Numbered from the stretch's first letter, positions 7,311 to 16,534 are shown. The stretch: DNA of 35,792 bases from JACNIV01 sp965370415 (GCA_965370415.1 CBDUTJ010000029.1:1-35792); one strand, 5' to 3'. Made by a program: numbers and translations. Notes: generated from the letters alone by a model not told the origin.

Positions 7311-9398
7311 TTATTTAAGCAGCAGCATCTTCTTCGTTTTAGAATATTCTCCGGCTATTAATTTATAGAAATAAATCCCTGTTGAGACTGGTTTATTGTT
7401 ATCATCTTTTCCATTCCAAACAACGTGGTGAAGCGATTCCGTCGCTTTTACATCAACACGGTTGATGCACCCTAAAGTTCTAATTTTCTGTCCTTTGATA
7501 TTGTAGATTATTAACTCCGTGCTCTCCGTGTGCTCTGTGGTGAGATTAAAAAAGATCGTTGTTTCTGGATTGAATGGGTTGGGATAATTGAATAACTCAA
7601 TTTGGGTATGTAAAATTGTTTCATCGATAGATGAAGAAGAAACTATAATATCATTCTCATCTCTGGGCTCGATCTTGAAATTACTGTACGAATAATCTAC
7701 AACTCCGGTAATATCATAGAATTCACCCAAAACAGGTACAAAAGCAAACATCAAATCGTTTATCATTATTTCTCCGGAACCATCATCAACCAGCCACTCA
7801 CCAAATTCGGGATTATAATCAGTGCATTCGGCATTATAAATCTGCACAAGAACACCTTCATAATCTTCTTGATTCACCTCTAAAGTAACCAGAGAAACAG
7901 TTTCTGGAAGAGGATTCCCACTTGAAAGAATGGTATATTCAACAATATCGGTTAATTCTGTTTTATCATAATATTCTGCTACTGTAGCGATAATATCAAT
8001 CTCATCACCCTGATTCACATTACTTCCCCATTCATAAACGAAGATCCCGTTCCAAGCACCTGACCCATCCTGCAGAAAGAATCCATAATTACTAACAGCT
8101 GTAACAATACCGGAAGTTTGCACTTCCTGTCCTGCCAGTGGAGAGGGTCCCGTTAAAGAATACTGGATATCATAGATCGCAACAACACTGAGCGGTTCAA
8201 TGACTGAGAAAGGATTATTACTTTCATCGGAAGGAATGCCGTCATCCGTATCGGAAATTACAATAATATATTCACCTAATGTTTGTTCTGCTGGGATGTT
8301 CCATTCCCAAGAGCCATCATTTTCGGTGGAAGCAATAAGTATTACTCGTGAACTGTTCCCAAACGATTCAAGCTCAATCTTCACATTTCCGGAAAAATTT
8401 GCTGAAGCCCATCTTATTTCCTGTGTCGAATCCTGTTCCCACTGCTCTTCAATATTTGGAATTGTAACAACAATAATTTCCTGAGTAGAAGGGATCACAT
8501 TAAAATCTGCAAAAACCGGTAAATGATCGGAAGCATAATAAAGCGCATCTGCTACTTCCGGTGAAACTACAGAATTAGTTCCTTCATTAATCGACTGATT
8601 AAAATGGTTTCCATCATTTCCGAATGGTGTAAGGCTATCTTCTATATATTCCAACCCGTATCCATTATTGATCTCGTAAGAAGAAAAAATAAAATCGAAC
8701 CTGTCATCCAGACCGCCGCCTGCTCCTCCGCCAAATGCATTCACCCTTGTGGATTGGGTATGAACGACTGCATAAATCGGATTATTATTCCATGACCCAA
8801 CCTGATCGGAAAGATCTTGAGCACGACCGATATTATTGGTTTCATCTGCAATGAACTTCTGATATCCCGGTTCGGCACTTGTATAAAAATTCATATCTCC
8901 AGCAATGATAAATTCTGAATCCTCTTCTAACAAACTGAGATGATCCCGCAGTCTGGTGACTTCTTCCAACCTGAGAAGTTCATTTCCCTGACTTGCTCTT
9001 AAGTGACAACTATAAAATCTTATCAGGTTTCCTTCCAATAATAATTCATATTCAGAAATATCGCGCAGCTGGGTATCGATAGTATCCTGAGAGGCAAAAG
9101 TGACAGTTGCATTATTATAAAAAAGCATATTTTCTGTGTCTGGTCCATTTAAAAACCGTGCTTTGGAAAAATTGTTCCCACCATTATTCAAAGTAGTAAG
9201 AAGAAGCTCTGCACCTCCATCATCAGACATCTCCTGTACAAGAACGATATCCGGTTCAACCTCATCAAAAATAGATTGAAAATATTGGAGCCTGTCCCCG
9301 GAATTACTACTGAAATTTAAAGCATTATAAGTAAGTATCCGTAATGCTGAAAGATCAATTGTAAATATTATAACAATTGCAATTATTATCTTTTTCAA
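7311..9398 (-). CDS. Secreted endonuclease/exonuclease/phosphatase protein with C-terminal sorting domain
   Basis: A 695-residue exported multidomain protein. Residues 1-18 are a signal peptide (MKKIIIAIVIIFTIDLSA). An EEP nuclease-type domain spans about 20-295: TYNALNF with the metal-site Asn, VLVQEM with the catalytic Glu (E56), AGDMNFY, and SDHLPVFADF near the end. Next is a Kre9/KNH-like beta domain (EEQWEQDSTQEIRW, later DGSWEWNIP and YIIVISDTDD). An OB-fold-like domain follows (VQTSGIVTAVSNYGFFLQDG). The end is a type IX-style sorting domain (NYPNPFNPETTI to GIYFYKL and KKMLLLK). It is probably displayed or released outside the cell as a DNase, phosphodiesterase or phosphatase, perhaps for phosphate or nucleotide scavenging. 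The start is set by the signal peptide. It is 82 bp downstream of nrdJ. Confidence 0.85.
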   Translation of the reverse strand: MKKIIIAIVIIFTIDLSALRILTYNALNFSSNSGDRLQYFQSIFDEVEPDIVLVQEMSDDGGAELLLTTLNNGGNNFSKARFLNGPDTENMLFYNNATVTFASQDTIDTQLRDISEYELLLEGNLIRFYSCHLRASQGNELLRLEEVTRLRDHLSLLEEDSEFIIAGDMNFYTSAEPGYQKFIADETNNIGRAQDLSDQVGSWNNNPIYAVVHTQSTRVNAFGGGAGGGLDDRFDFIFSSYEINNGYGLEYIEDSLTPFGNDGNHFNQSINEGTNSVVSPEVADALYYASDHLPVFADFNVIPSTQEIIVVTIPNIEEQWEQDSTQEIRWASANFSGNVKIELESFGNSSRVILIASTENDGSWEWNIPAEQTLGEYIIVISDTDDGIPSDESNNPFSVIEPLSVVAIYDIQYSLTGPSPLAGQEVQTSGIVTAVSNYGFFLQDGSGAWNGIFVYEWGSNVNQGDEIDIIATVAEYYDKTELTDIVEYTILSSGNPLPETVSLVTLEVNQEDYEGVLVQIYNAECTDYNPEFGEWLVDDGSGEIMINDLMFAFVPVLGEFYDITGVVDYSYSNFKIEPRDENDIIVSSSSIDETILHTQIELFNYPNPFNPETTIFFNLTTEHTESTELIIYNIKGQKIRTLGCINRVDVKATESLHHVVWNGKDDNNKPVSTGIYFYKLIAGEYSKTKKMLLLK

Positions 9399-9480
9399 AT
9401 TCCATCCCTATTTAGAAACAAAACGGGTAGAAGTTGCATTTTCTACCCTGTATGCTTTCATTATTTATAATATAATCAAA

Positions 9481-11733
9481 TTAGCACTTTGACCAACCAC
9501 AAGAGTTACATTTCAGGCAACCCTCCACATGCTCTATTGCACTACCACAATCCGGACAGGTTGCCATAAGGCCTTTAGGAATTTTTTTTGGGATTACTGC
9601 TGTTTTTTTTATCAACTTTCTCATATCGCTTGTAGTTTCTTTATCCAGGTTCATAAATTGTTCCAGAGATTTTGAAATACTATCGGCACAGGAAGTAACC
9701 ATTTCACCATTACTCCACATAGGAGATGGACAACGAATTCCTTTAAGCTGACGAACTATCGAGCTTACTTTCACATTGGACCGCAAACAGAGTGAAGTGA
9801 GCCGGGCAATAGCTTCCAACTGAGCCGATGCACAACCACCTACTTTTCCCATCTGGGTGAATACTTCACACGCACCTTTCTCATCGGAATTAATGGTAAC
9901 ATAAAGGTGTCCGCAACCTGTTTCGACCTTCTGTGTAATGCCATTTGTGATCTCAGGTCTTTCCCGTGGAGCTATTCTTGTTCCGTTTACAGCAGATTCT
10001 TCAGCTTTAGAACCAACATTTAAAACTTGATTTTCACGACTGCCGTCACGATATACAGTAACTCCTTTACAGCCTGACTCATAAGCAAGGTTATATGCCA
10101 TACGAATCTCTTCCTGGGTTGCTTCTTTGTTGAAATTTATAGTTTTAGAAACAGCATTATCGGTGTATTTCTGGAAAGCACCTTGCATCTTGATATGCCA
10201 CTGTGGTGAAATATCATGTGAAGTTACAAATATTTTTTTAATTTTTTCCGGTATTTCAGAAATATGAGCAACACTACCGGCTTCAGAAACTTTTTCCATT
10301 AATTCATGGGAATATATCCCTGCATCGCGAACTGCTTTTTCAAAGTGAGGATTAACGTAGAGAAGTTTTTCACCATCCATCACATTCTTTACATACACAA
10401 GTGAGAATTGTGGTTCGATACCGCTTGATGTGTTACAGATCATGCTGATAGTACCGGTCGGTGCTATAGTGGTGGTGGTAGCATTACGAATGCCATTCTT
10501 TTTTATGTTTGCTTTCAGTGTATCCCAGTCGAGTTTTATCTTTTTTCGTAAAAGCTTTTTATTTTCGTACACACTACCTTTGAAATTCGGAAAGGATGAT
10601 TGCTTAACCGCCAATTCCATTGACATCTGCTTGGAGTGATAGTCTATAAACTCCATGATCTCTTCACCCAAAGCAACTGCTTTCTTACTATTATAAGGAA
10701 TTCCCAAAACAAAAAGAAGGTCTGCCCAGCCCATAACACCCAATCCGATCTTACGGTTGGACTCAACCATTTTCTCTATTTCAGGAAGAGGAAAACGAGA
10801 TTGGTTTATTACATCATCCAGGAATTCTACTGACTCTCGAACAGCTTTTTTCAAAATATTCCATTCGATTTTTCCGTTTTTCACCATAGCCGTCAGATTT
10901 AAAGATCCCAGATTACAGGCTTCATTAGGTAGCAGCGGCTGCTCGCCACAGGGATTGGTAGATTCAATCTTACCAACATGCGGAGTTGGGTTATATTTGT
11001 TTATTCTATCCAGAAAGATTATACCGGGTTCACCATTCTTGTGAGCCATCTCAACTATCAGGTTGAATACATCTACTGCTTTTAATTTCTGTGTAACTTT
11101 TTTTGTATTCGGAGAAACCAGTTCATAATCTTTATCTTCGTATACAGCTTCCATAAATTTTTCTGTAATACCAACACTGATATTAAAGTTAGTTAATTCG
11201 GAAGTATCTTCTTTTGATGTGATAAATTCCAGGATCTGCGGATGGTCAACGTTAAGGATGGCCATATTGGCACCGCGTCTGGTTCCACCCTGTTTCACTG
11301 CATCTGTAGCAGAATTAAAAACCTTTAAAAAAGATATGGGGCCACTGGATACGCCATTCGTACTGCGTACTCGCGCATTAGCAGGACGTAGTTTGCTGAA
11401 ACTGAATCCGGTACCACCACCGCTTTTATGAATAAGTGCAGCGTTTTTCACACATTCGAAAATGCTTTCCATACTGTCTTCCAAGGGAAGCACAAAACAG
11501 GCTGATAACTGTTGAAGATCATTACCAGCGTTCATCAGAGTAGGTGAATTGGGAAGAAAATATCCTGAATCGAGAAGCTTTAAATAACGTTCTTTCTTTT
11601 CTTTATTTCCACCACTGATGTTTTCTGCAACCCTGGTTATCATTTTATCCCAATTTTCAACAGGATCACCATTGTCATTTTTTTTGAAATACCTTTTCTT
11701 GAGAACAGTAAGAGCATTTTCCGACAATTTCAT
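9481..11733 (-). CDS. nrdJ: Adenosylcobalamin-dependent (class II) ribonucleotide reductase
   Basis: It reduces ribonucleotides to deoxyribonucleotides for DNA synthesis, with adenosylcobalamin as radical generator, so it needs no oxygen and no small subunit. The 750 residues show the RNR barrel: FLPNSPTLMNAG (59-70), redox Cys79 in SACF, NPCGE (260-264) with the thiyl-radical Cys262 and Glu264, NLGSLN, and CNTSSGIEPQF with the partner Cys. The family-typical GCGHLYVTIN/GGCASAQLEA region follows. The C-terminal tail CPDC...CLKCNSCGWSKC has paired cysteines of a zinc-ribbon or redox shuttle. CAGGAG lies seven bases upstream of the ATG. The leader contains a terminator-like hairpin. No nrdR is seen. 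It fits an anaerobe or facultative anaerobe. Confidence 0.96.
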   Translation of the reverse strand: MKLSENALTVLKKRYFKKNDNGDPVENWDKMITRVAENISGGNKEKKERYLKLLDSGYFLPNSPTLMNAGNDLQQLSACFVLPLEDSMESIFECVKNAALIHKSGGGTGFSFSKLRPANARVRSTNGVSSGPISFLKVFNSATDAVKQGGTRRGANMAILNVDHPQILEFITSKEDTSELTNFNISVGITEKFMEAVYEDKDYELVSPNTKKVTQKLKAVDVFNLIVEMAHKNGEPGIIFLDRINKYNPTPHVGKIESTNPCGEQPLLPNEACNLGSLNLTAMVKNGKIEWNILKKAVRESVEFLDDVINQSRFPLPEIEKMVESNRKIGLGVMGWADLLFVLGIPYNSKKAVALGEEIMEFIDYHSKQMSMELAVKQSSFPNFKGSVYENKKLLRKKIKLDWDTLKANIKKNGIRNATTTTIAPTGTISMICNTSSGIEPQFSLVYVKNVMDGEKLLYVNPHFEKAVRDAGIYSHELMEKVSEAGSVAHISEIPEKIKKIFVTSHDISPQWHIKMQGAFQKYTDNAVSKTINFNKEATQEEIRMAYNLAYESGCKGVTVYRDGSRENQVLNVGSKAEESAVNGTRIAPRERPEITNGITQKVETGCGHLYVTINSDEKGACEVFTQMGKVGGCASAQLEAIARLTSLCLRSNVKVSSIVRQLKGIRCPSPMWSNGEMVTSCADSISKSLEQFMNLDKETTSDMRKLIKKTAVIPKKIPKGLMATCPDCGSAIEHVEGCLKCNSCGWSKC

Positions 11734-11816
11734 TAAAAACTCCTGACATATAATTCAGATTATTAAGCACATTAAACGAGCACTGTTCAAATAAAACAGC
11801 AACTCTTTACAAAATA

Positions 11817-11853
11817 AAAAGTTACGTTTAGTTGTGCTGAAATCGTAACTTTT
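11817..11853 (-). promoter_or_regulatory. Terminator-like hairpin in the nrdJ leader
   Basis: AAAAGTTACG (11817-11826) and CGTAACTTTT (11844-11853) form a perfect 10-bp stem with a 17-nt loop. On the minus strand the 3' arm continues into TTTTTATTTTG. It lies 84-120 nt before the nrdJ ATG. Downstream of a TTGACA at 11904-11899 it would be in the nrdJ 5' leader, where it could act as an attenuator. Alternatively it terminates the gene ending at 12038. It does not look like a cobalamin riboswitch, because no B12-box-like consensus is visible. Confidence 0.5.
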
Positions 11854-11898
11854 ATATTACGCTTATTTATTTGTTAAATTCCAACGAGTTAACTTCAA

Positions 11899-11904
11899 TG
11901 TCAA
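11899..11904 (-). promoter_or_regulatory. Possible nrdJ promoter -35 box (TTGACA)
   Basis: A perfect TTGACA reads on the minus strand at 11904-11899, 166 bp before the nrdJ ATG. No textbook TATAAT is found at 17 bp; the region 15-17 bases on reads TGGAATTTAAC. The TTGACA-N13-15-T(A/G)-AT-rich layout recurs before several genes in the window. Confidence 0.35.
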
Positions 11905-12037
11905 GTTCAAAATTTTACCTTCTATCCAAATAAACTGGAAATGCTTTTATAACCTGTATTACTAATTATATATTTTTTTTATGAAAGTATTTTTATCTTA
12001 TTAGAAGACGATTTATATATAAAGAAAATAAAAAATC

Positions 12038-13462
12038 TTACTTATTCTTCCAGAAATTATAAAGCTTATCAAAAGAGCATAACCATGCGGAATTATGTTT
12101 ACTCCAGGCCAGAAGTTTCCAATAGAGTTTACTCCACCGCGGGAAATCAACCGTATCAAAAAGATGAGTGTGCCAGGATATGGAAATATGGGATTTGTGT
12201 ATTTTGGATTTTTTTAATAAATTCTCAACTCTGCGACGAGCTTTATCGAAATTATTTCCTACCTGATTCATAAGAGATCTATCCATAGCTATGACTGGAA
12301 GTTCCAGAACATTAAATGGGCGATCTTCTTTTAAATTGTATGGATAGAAAGGAAAGGAAATACCGGCACGATACCCGATATGTTCGTCAAACCCAATACT
12401 GGAATCATAATTTATTTTTGCCTTTTCCAGCACTGTAAAGAGATTCTGGTAATTAAAATTCAGATACCTGATCCTGAAACCCCGGGCAGAAAAGCCATCC
12501 AAACGGTCTAATTCTGTCGGCAGGAAATGATATTGATACCCGGCTTCTTTACTCCCCTGCAGGTTCACGCTGCCATCTTTAAGAAGTTTAACCAGTTGAT
12601 TAAAAACCTTCTCCTTTCCAAAATAATTTCTTCTGTCATCGGGAAAATCTGTCTTCGTAGAAATAAAGAAGGAAGAAGATGACTTATAGAACTTTTCTCT
12701 TCTAATGATATACTTGATATTTCGGGAAGGTTCGGAAAAGAATTTTTTATTAATTTTATGCATTAAACCGCGGGTAAAAGTTTTAAGGGAGTTTTTTTTA
12801 AAGAGTTTTATTTTACGTTTTAAAACCGTATCGATATGTGATTTTGTCCAGAAGTTCCAGTATTCCAGGTTATGAGAAAGAGAAACGGCAAATTTCTTCC
12901 CGGTAGGCCAGATGTTTGATTTTACATATTCTGGGAAAGCACGTTTTATTGTATCTTCCAAAAGTTCGCAGTACCTATCCACAGGGGGAATGTCTGAGAA
13001 ACCGAAACAATATTGGAAAGATGAAGAATGATCGTAGGGACTACTGGGCGAGATTTCACCGGGTGAAGAATATTCCTGCCAGCAGGTAAGAAAAAAGAAG
13101 GCAGAGGAAATTATATCTTTACGTAATCTAATTGAATTGGAAGTAAAGCGAAAAGTCTCTCCCTGTTTAGAAAATAAAAAAGGGATATATTCATCACCGT
13201 ATTTTACCAGGTTAACCATCTCGGGTGGATATTGTTCCTTTTTACTGAAGAACTCAACAGAATCGGGATTATGATAAATATGGATAGGATATTCATCTTC
13301 GCTTCTTTTCCCATAATAGATGTGGATCTGTTGGGATGTAAGCCTGGTGAAGTATTTCGGTTTCAAGCCCAGAACTTGAGATAATGTGTCGAATACATAT
13401 TTTACTTTGGGTTGATAAATTTCATCGATATTGAGTAAAATATTTATATATTTTAATTCCAT
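12038..13462 (-). CDS. Polysaccharide-deacetylase-like protein, degenerate catalytic motif
   Basis: The 474-residue protein resembles the long deacetylase-like (NodB/CE4-related) proteins of the Bacteroidota group. Visible landmarks: KKFAVSLSHNLEYW about residue 190, where active relatives read HDVD; GFDEHIGYRAGISFPFYPYNL about residue 360; and the late SISWHTHLFD. The first metal-binding Asp motif reads HNLE, so catalytic activity is doubtful. Residues 1-180 form an N-terminal domain seen in such proteins. No signal peptide is present, so it is probably cytoplasmic. It starts 1 bp after the LolC/E-like permease gene, with CAGGAAAT as ribosome binding site, so it belongs to the lysS operon. 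A role in cell-envelope glycan processing is inferred from the family only. Confidence 0.6.
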   Translation of the reverse strand: MELKYINILLNIDEIYQPKVKYVFDTLSQVLGLKPKYFTRLTSQQIHIYYGKRSEDEYPIHIYHNPDSVEFFSKKEQYPPEMVNLVKYGDEYIPFLFSKQGETFRFTSNSIRLRKDIISSAFFFLTCWQEYSSPGEISPSSPYDHSSSFQYCFGFSDIPPVDRYCELLEDTIKRAFPEYVKSNIWPTGKKFAVSLSHNLEYWNFWTKSHIDTVLKRKIKLFKKNSLKTFTRGLMHKINKKFFSEPSRNIKYIIRREKFYKSSSSFFISTKTDFPDDRRNYFGKEKVFNQLVKLLKDGSVNLQGSKEAGYQYHFLPTELDRLDGFSARGFRIRYLNFNYQNLFTVLEKAKINYDSSIGFDEHIGYRAGISFPFYPYNLKEDRPFNVLELPVIAMDRSLMNQVGNNFDKARRRVENLLKKSKIHKSHISISWHTHLFDTVDFPRWSKLYWKLLAWSKHNSAWLCSFDKLYNFWKNK

Positions 13463-13463
13463 T

Positions 13464-14678
13464 TTATTTCCTGATTATCTTAATAGGATCGACACTGACA
13501 GTACGTTTGGAAGGGTGAAGTGTAGTAAGGAAACTTATAACAATGGCAACTATCGGTACAATCACAAAATCAAGAATTCTAATCTCCACAGGAAGCCAGT
13601 GAAGTGGAAAACCTGGAACGGGTATCTGAATAAAATGCCAGTTCTGCTGAGCCAGAAGCACGATCAAAGCAAGAAGCAATCCAATGAAAGTTCCCAACAT
13701 GCCAATAATAATTCCTACATTTACAAAAATTCTTATAATATCTTTTTCCGATGCACCTAGAGCCTTCAATACGCCAATTTCCATTTTCTTTTCTGTAACC
13801 AGTTTAATGAAATTTCCTGTCATGTTGAACGAGGCGATAATGATCATGAGTGCAAGCACAAAGAACATGACTATTTTTTCCATTTTTATGGCGTTGAATA
13901 GATTAGCTTCGAATACGCTCCAGTCTTCCACAAAAAATTCTTCCCCCAACAATTCCTGTAGCTGTTTTGCCGTCCGGTAAGATTTCCTGGAATCGGTTGA
14001 TTTGATCTCTATCTGTCTTATTTCATCTTTATATCCGGAAAAATACTGACCATTCTCAAGAGAAATGTATGTAAAAATTCTGTCATATTCGGGCATGCCG
14101 GAAATAAAGATTCCTACTACCTTCATTTTTTTGCTTTTAGGAAGTAAACCGAAAGGTGTGGGCTCCGTTCCAATAGGAGAGGTTAACTGCACATATTCAC
14201 CTACTGTTACATTCAACGTCATAGAAAGATCAAGACCGATAATGATACCATCTTTCCCCAACGCTTCTATACCGGGTTCTCCCACTACTATCTTATCGAG
14301 AATCTGTGTTACTTCTTTCTGCCGCTCCAGGTTGATGCCATAACAGATAGTTGAAGCCAGCTCATTCTCATTTTGGATCATAAGCTCATTTTCGCAAACC
14401 GGAGCAGTTCCAATTACAGATGGAATTTGTTCGACCTTATTGATTATTTCCTCATAATTTTCGATGGGAGAATAATCTGTTTTATGGATTTTGATCTCTG
14501 CCTTGGAACCGATAACACGGCTACGCATATCTGAATCGAAACCATTCATTACAGATGATACAACGAGAAGCGAAAAAACTCCGATAACTATGCCAAGAAG
14601 TGACAACATATTAGAGAATGTAAAACAGTACTTCTTCCTACCTTTCAAATATCTTAATGCCATAGTAAAATGAAACAT
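13464..14678 (-). CDS. ABC transporter permease of the LolC/LolE (FtsX-like) family
   Basis: An inner-membrane permease of 404 residues. LolC/E proteins with the LolD ATPase release outer-membrane lipoproteins from the inner membrane to a periplasmic carrier. The N-terminus (MALRYLKGRKKYCFTFSN, then a membrane segment at about 25-45 containing GIVIGVFSLLVVSSVMNGF) is the LolE signature. A periplasmic domain of about 200 residues follows. The FtsX domain has three more membrane segments, including IVMFFVLALMIIIASFNM and a cytoplasmic EKKMEIGVLKALGAS coupling helix, and it ends VDPIKIIRK. The ATG directly abuts the lysS stop (TAA-ATG), so the genes are translationally coupled. No LolD ATPase gene is in the window. 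Confidence 0.9.
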   Translation of the reverse strand: MFHFTMALRYLKGRKKYCFTFSNMLSLLGIVIGVFSLLVVSSVMNGFDSDMRSRVIGSKAEIKIHKTDYSPIENYEEIINKVEQIPSVIGTAPVCENELMIQNENELASTICYGINLERQKEVTQILDKIVVGEPGIEALGKDGIIIGLDLSMTLNVTVGEYVQLTSPIGTEPTPFGLLPKSKKMKVVGIFISGMPEYDRIFTYISLENGQYFSGYKDEIRQIEIKSTDSRKSYRTAKQLQELLGEEFFVEDWSVFEANLFNAIKMEKIVMFFVLALMIIIASFNMTGNFIKLVTEKKMEIGVLKALGASEKDIIRIFVNVGIIIGMLGTFIGLLLALIVLLAQQNWHFIQIPVPGFPLHWLPVEIRILDFVIVPIVAIVISFLTTLHPSKRTVSVDPIKIIRK

Positions 14679-16175
14679 TTACACTTCCGGTTTCATCTGC
14701 GGAAAGAGAATTACTTCTTTTATCGATGTATTTCCCGTAAACAGCATCACCAGTCTGTCGATACCGATGCCTAATCCGCCGGTTGGAGGCATGCCGTATT
14801 CCAGTGCTTCCAGGAAATCTTCATCAACCACATTTGCTTCCGCATCACCCAGTTCACGCAGTTTTGCCTGTGCTTCCAACCTTTCTCGCTGGTCGAGAGG
14901 ATCGTTAAGTTCGGTGAATGCATTGCCATATTCATTGCCATTTATAAAAAGCTCAAATCTCTCAGTTAATTTTGAATTGCCGGGTTTTTCTTTTGCCAGC
15001 GGAGAAACCTCCTTGGGAAAATCGATCACAAAAGTTGGTTGTATCAATTTAGGTTCAACAAACTTACCGAATATTTCCTCAATCAATTTGCCGGGACCGG
15101 CAGCGGGTGGAATTTCAATCTTGTGTTCATCACAAAAAGTTTTGATCTTCTCAAAATCAAAATCGGAAGCATCGAAACCTGTTTCTTCTTTTATCAAGTC
15201 CAGCATGGAAGCCCGACGCCAGGGTTTTTTCAAAAGAATTTCAGTACCATGAAAATTAATTTTTTCAGAATCAAAAACTTCTTTGGCAATATGAAGTATC
15301 ATATCTTCGGTAATATCCATCATCTCATTATAATCAGCGTAAGCCTGGTAAAGTTCCACCATGCTGAATTCCGGGTTATGAGTTCTGTCCATTCCTTCGT
15401 TACGGAAATTTTTACCTATTTCAAAGACTCTCTCAAAACCACCAACTATTAATCTTTTATGATATAATTCCAGAGCGATCCTCAGGTAAAGATCAATATC
15501 CAGCGTATTGTGATGAGTGCTGAACGGTCTTGCATACGCACCCCCATAAAGCGGCTGCAGGATGGGAGTTTCCACTTCTATAAAACCACGAGAATTCAAA
15601 AAGTTTCTGATCTCTTTGATGATTGCAGCACGAATGATAAAATTATCTTTACTTTCCGGATTTAGAAGCAGGTCCAGGTATCTTTTGCGGTAACGAAGCT
15701 CGATATCGGAAAATTCATCGAAACGCTGTTTTTTGCCATCGATCTCTTTTTCCTTAACTGTGGGAAGCGGACGCAGGCTCTTACCAAGAATAGTTACTTC
15801 CTTTGCCCTGATGGAATACTCTCCCATTTTGGTAATGAAACAATTACCTTTCACCTGCACAAAATCACCTAGATCGAGGAGTTTGAAAACTTCATAGTTG
15901 TTTTCACCCACGTTATCTTTGCGCACAAATATCTGTATCCTGCCGCTCTCATCGGAGATGTTGCCAAAACCAACTTTCCCCTGACGACGCATGCCGGTAA
16001 GTCGACCGGTAACAACAATTTTCTGCTCGCTTTCAACAAATTTATCTTTGTTTGCCCAGAGTTCTTCTATTTTATGAGTTCGCTCGCTTCTGTTTGGATA
16101 GGGATCGATTCCCATCTCTTTTAATTTCTGTAATTTTTGTCTTCTAACAGCTAACAACTGATTTATATTTTCCAT
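14679..16175 (-). CDS. lysS: Lysyl-tRNA synthetase, class II
   Basis: It charges tRNA-Lys with lysine in the cytosol. At 498 residues it has the usual bacterial LysS length. The N-terminal OB-fold anticodon-binding domain covers about 55-140 (VVTGRLTGMRRQGKVGF). The class II catalytic core shows motif 2 (FEIGKNFRNEGMDRTHNPEF) and motif 3 (GGLGIGIDRLVMLF). GTGGAG six bases before the ATG fixes the start. It is the first gene of a tight lysS - lolC/E-like - deacetylase-like operon. A plausible promoter lies 30-60 bp upstream. Confidence 0.97.
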   Translation of the reverse strand: MENINQLLAVRRQKLQKLKEMGIDPYPNRSERTHKIEELWANKDKFVESEQKIVVTGRLTGMRRQGKVGFGNISDESGRIQIFVRKDNVGENNYEVFKLLDLGDFVQVKGNCFITKMGEYSIRAKEVTILGKSLRPLPTVKEKEIDGKKQRFDEFSDIELRYRKRYLDLLLNPESKDNFIIRAAIIKEIRNFLNSRGFIEVETPILQPLYGGAYARPFSTHHNTLDIDLYLRIALELYHKRLIVGGFERVFEIGKNFRNEGMDRTHNPEFSMVELYQAYADYNEMMDITEDMILHIAKEVFDSEKINFHGTEILLKKPWRRASMLDLIKEETGFDASDFDFEKIKTFCDEHKIEIPPAAGPGKLIEEIFGKFVEPKLIQPTFVIDFPKEVSPLAKEKPGNSKLTERFELFINGNEYGNAFTELNDPLDQRERLEAQAKLRELGDAEANVVDEDFLEALEYGMPPTGGLGIGIDRLVMLFTGNTSIKEVILFPQMKPEV

Positions 16176-16203
16176 ATTAGCTCCACTAATGTTTATTTAC
16201 TGT

Positions 16204-16232
16204 TTTTAATAAATTCGTCCATTTCGTGTCAA
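16204..16232 (-). promoter_or_regulatory. lysS promoter
   Basis: On the minus strand TTGACA (16232-16227) is followed after exactly 17 bp by TTAAAA (16209-16204), about 28 bp before the lysS ATG. The -35 box is perfect; the -10 box matches TATAAT at four of six positions. It is the best sigma-70-type candidate in the window. Confidence 0.5.
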
Positions 16233-16343
16233 GGTTAGATTAAAATGTATTTTACTTTTTAATATAAAAGTTGTTTTATTTTACTAACAGGCATTTACCT
16301 GTTGATGTTTGAGTTCCGCTTTTTATCCTGTAAAAGCTTAGCA

Positions 16344-16366
16344 GGACGTATCATGCTGATGCGTCC
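16344..16366. repeat. GGACGTATCA hairpin repeat, copy 1
   Basis: GGACGTATCA and TGATGCGTCC flank a 3-nt loop (TGC), giving a 10-bp stem with one non-Watson-Crick pair. The same element, preceded by AGCA, recurs at 17481-17503 with a TTC loop. Both copies lie beside EEP nuclease gene 16535-17446, one downstream of its 3' end and one upstream of its start. Confidence 0.6.
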
Positions 16367-16378
16367 AAAACCTTGCGA

Positions 16379-16404
16379 TTCAATCCGGCAGCTGCCGGAT
16401 TGAA
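16379..16404. repeat. Perfect 26-bp palindrome
   Basis: TTCAATCCGGCAG is followed at once by its exact reverse complement. The core matches the palindrome at 7263-7292 with a compensated G-C to A-T change, which hints at selection for the folded form. It lies between the start of lysS and the end of the next gene upstream in that direction, and may be a terminator or repeat unit. TTGAACCTGC is repeated just after it at 16401 and 16429. Confidence 0.6.
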
Positions 16405-16455
16405 CCTGCAAAATTATTGAACCTGCTGAAGACAGAACAATATTCTATTACTACA

Positions 16456-16528
16456 CTAAACCGTTGAAAAGGTCGAGCAGGAAGAATTCACACCAGGGCG
16501 TGTAAACCTCCACAAGAGACCGTTTTCA
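16456..16528 (-). repeat. 3'-end element after EEP gene, copy A
   Basis: CTAAACCGTTGAAAAGGTC (16456-16474) and AAGAGACCGTTTTCA (16514-16528) form the outer arms of an imperfect hairpin (GAAAA-GGTC against GACCGTTTTC). The same pair of arms occurs at 19231-19285, again just past the stop of an EEP gene. It is probably a transcription terminator or a repeat copied with the paralogous genes. Confidence 0.55.
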
Positions 16529-16534
16529 GGGTTT

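Noticed and set aside
11734..12037. Cobalamin riboswitch upstream of the B12-dependent reductase
   Set aside because: The leader has a hairpin, but no B12-box-like consensus and too little structured, GC-rich sequence for this riboswitch.
15039..15452. 137-codon frame on the opposite strand of lysS
   Set aside because: It is antisense to well-conserved lysS motifs, has no ribosome binding site and no recognisable domain.
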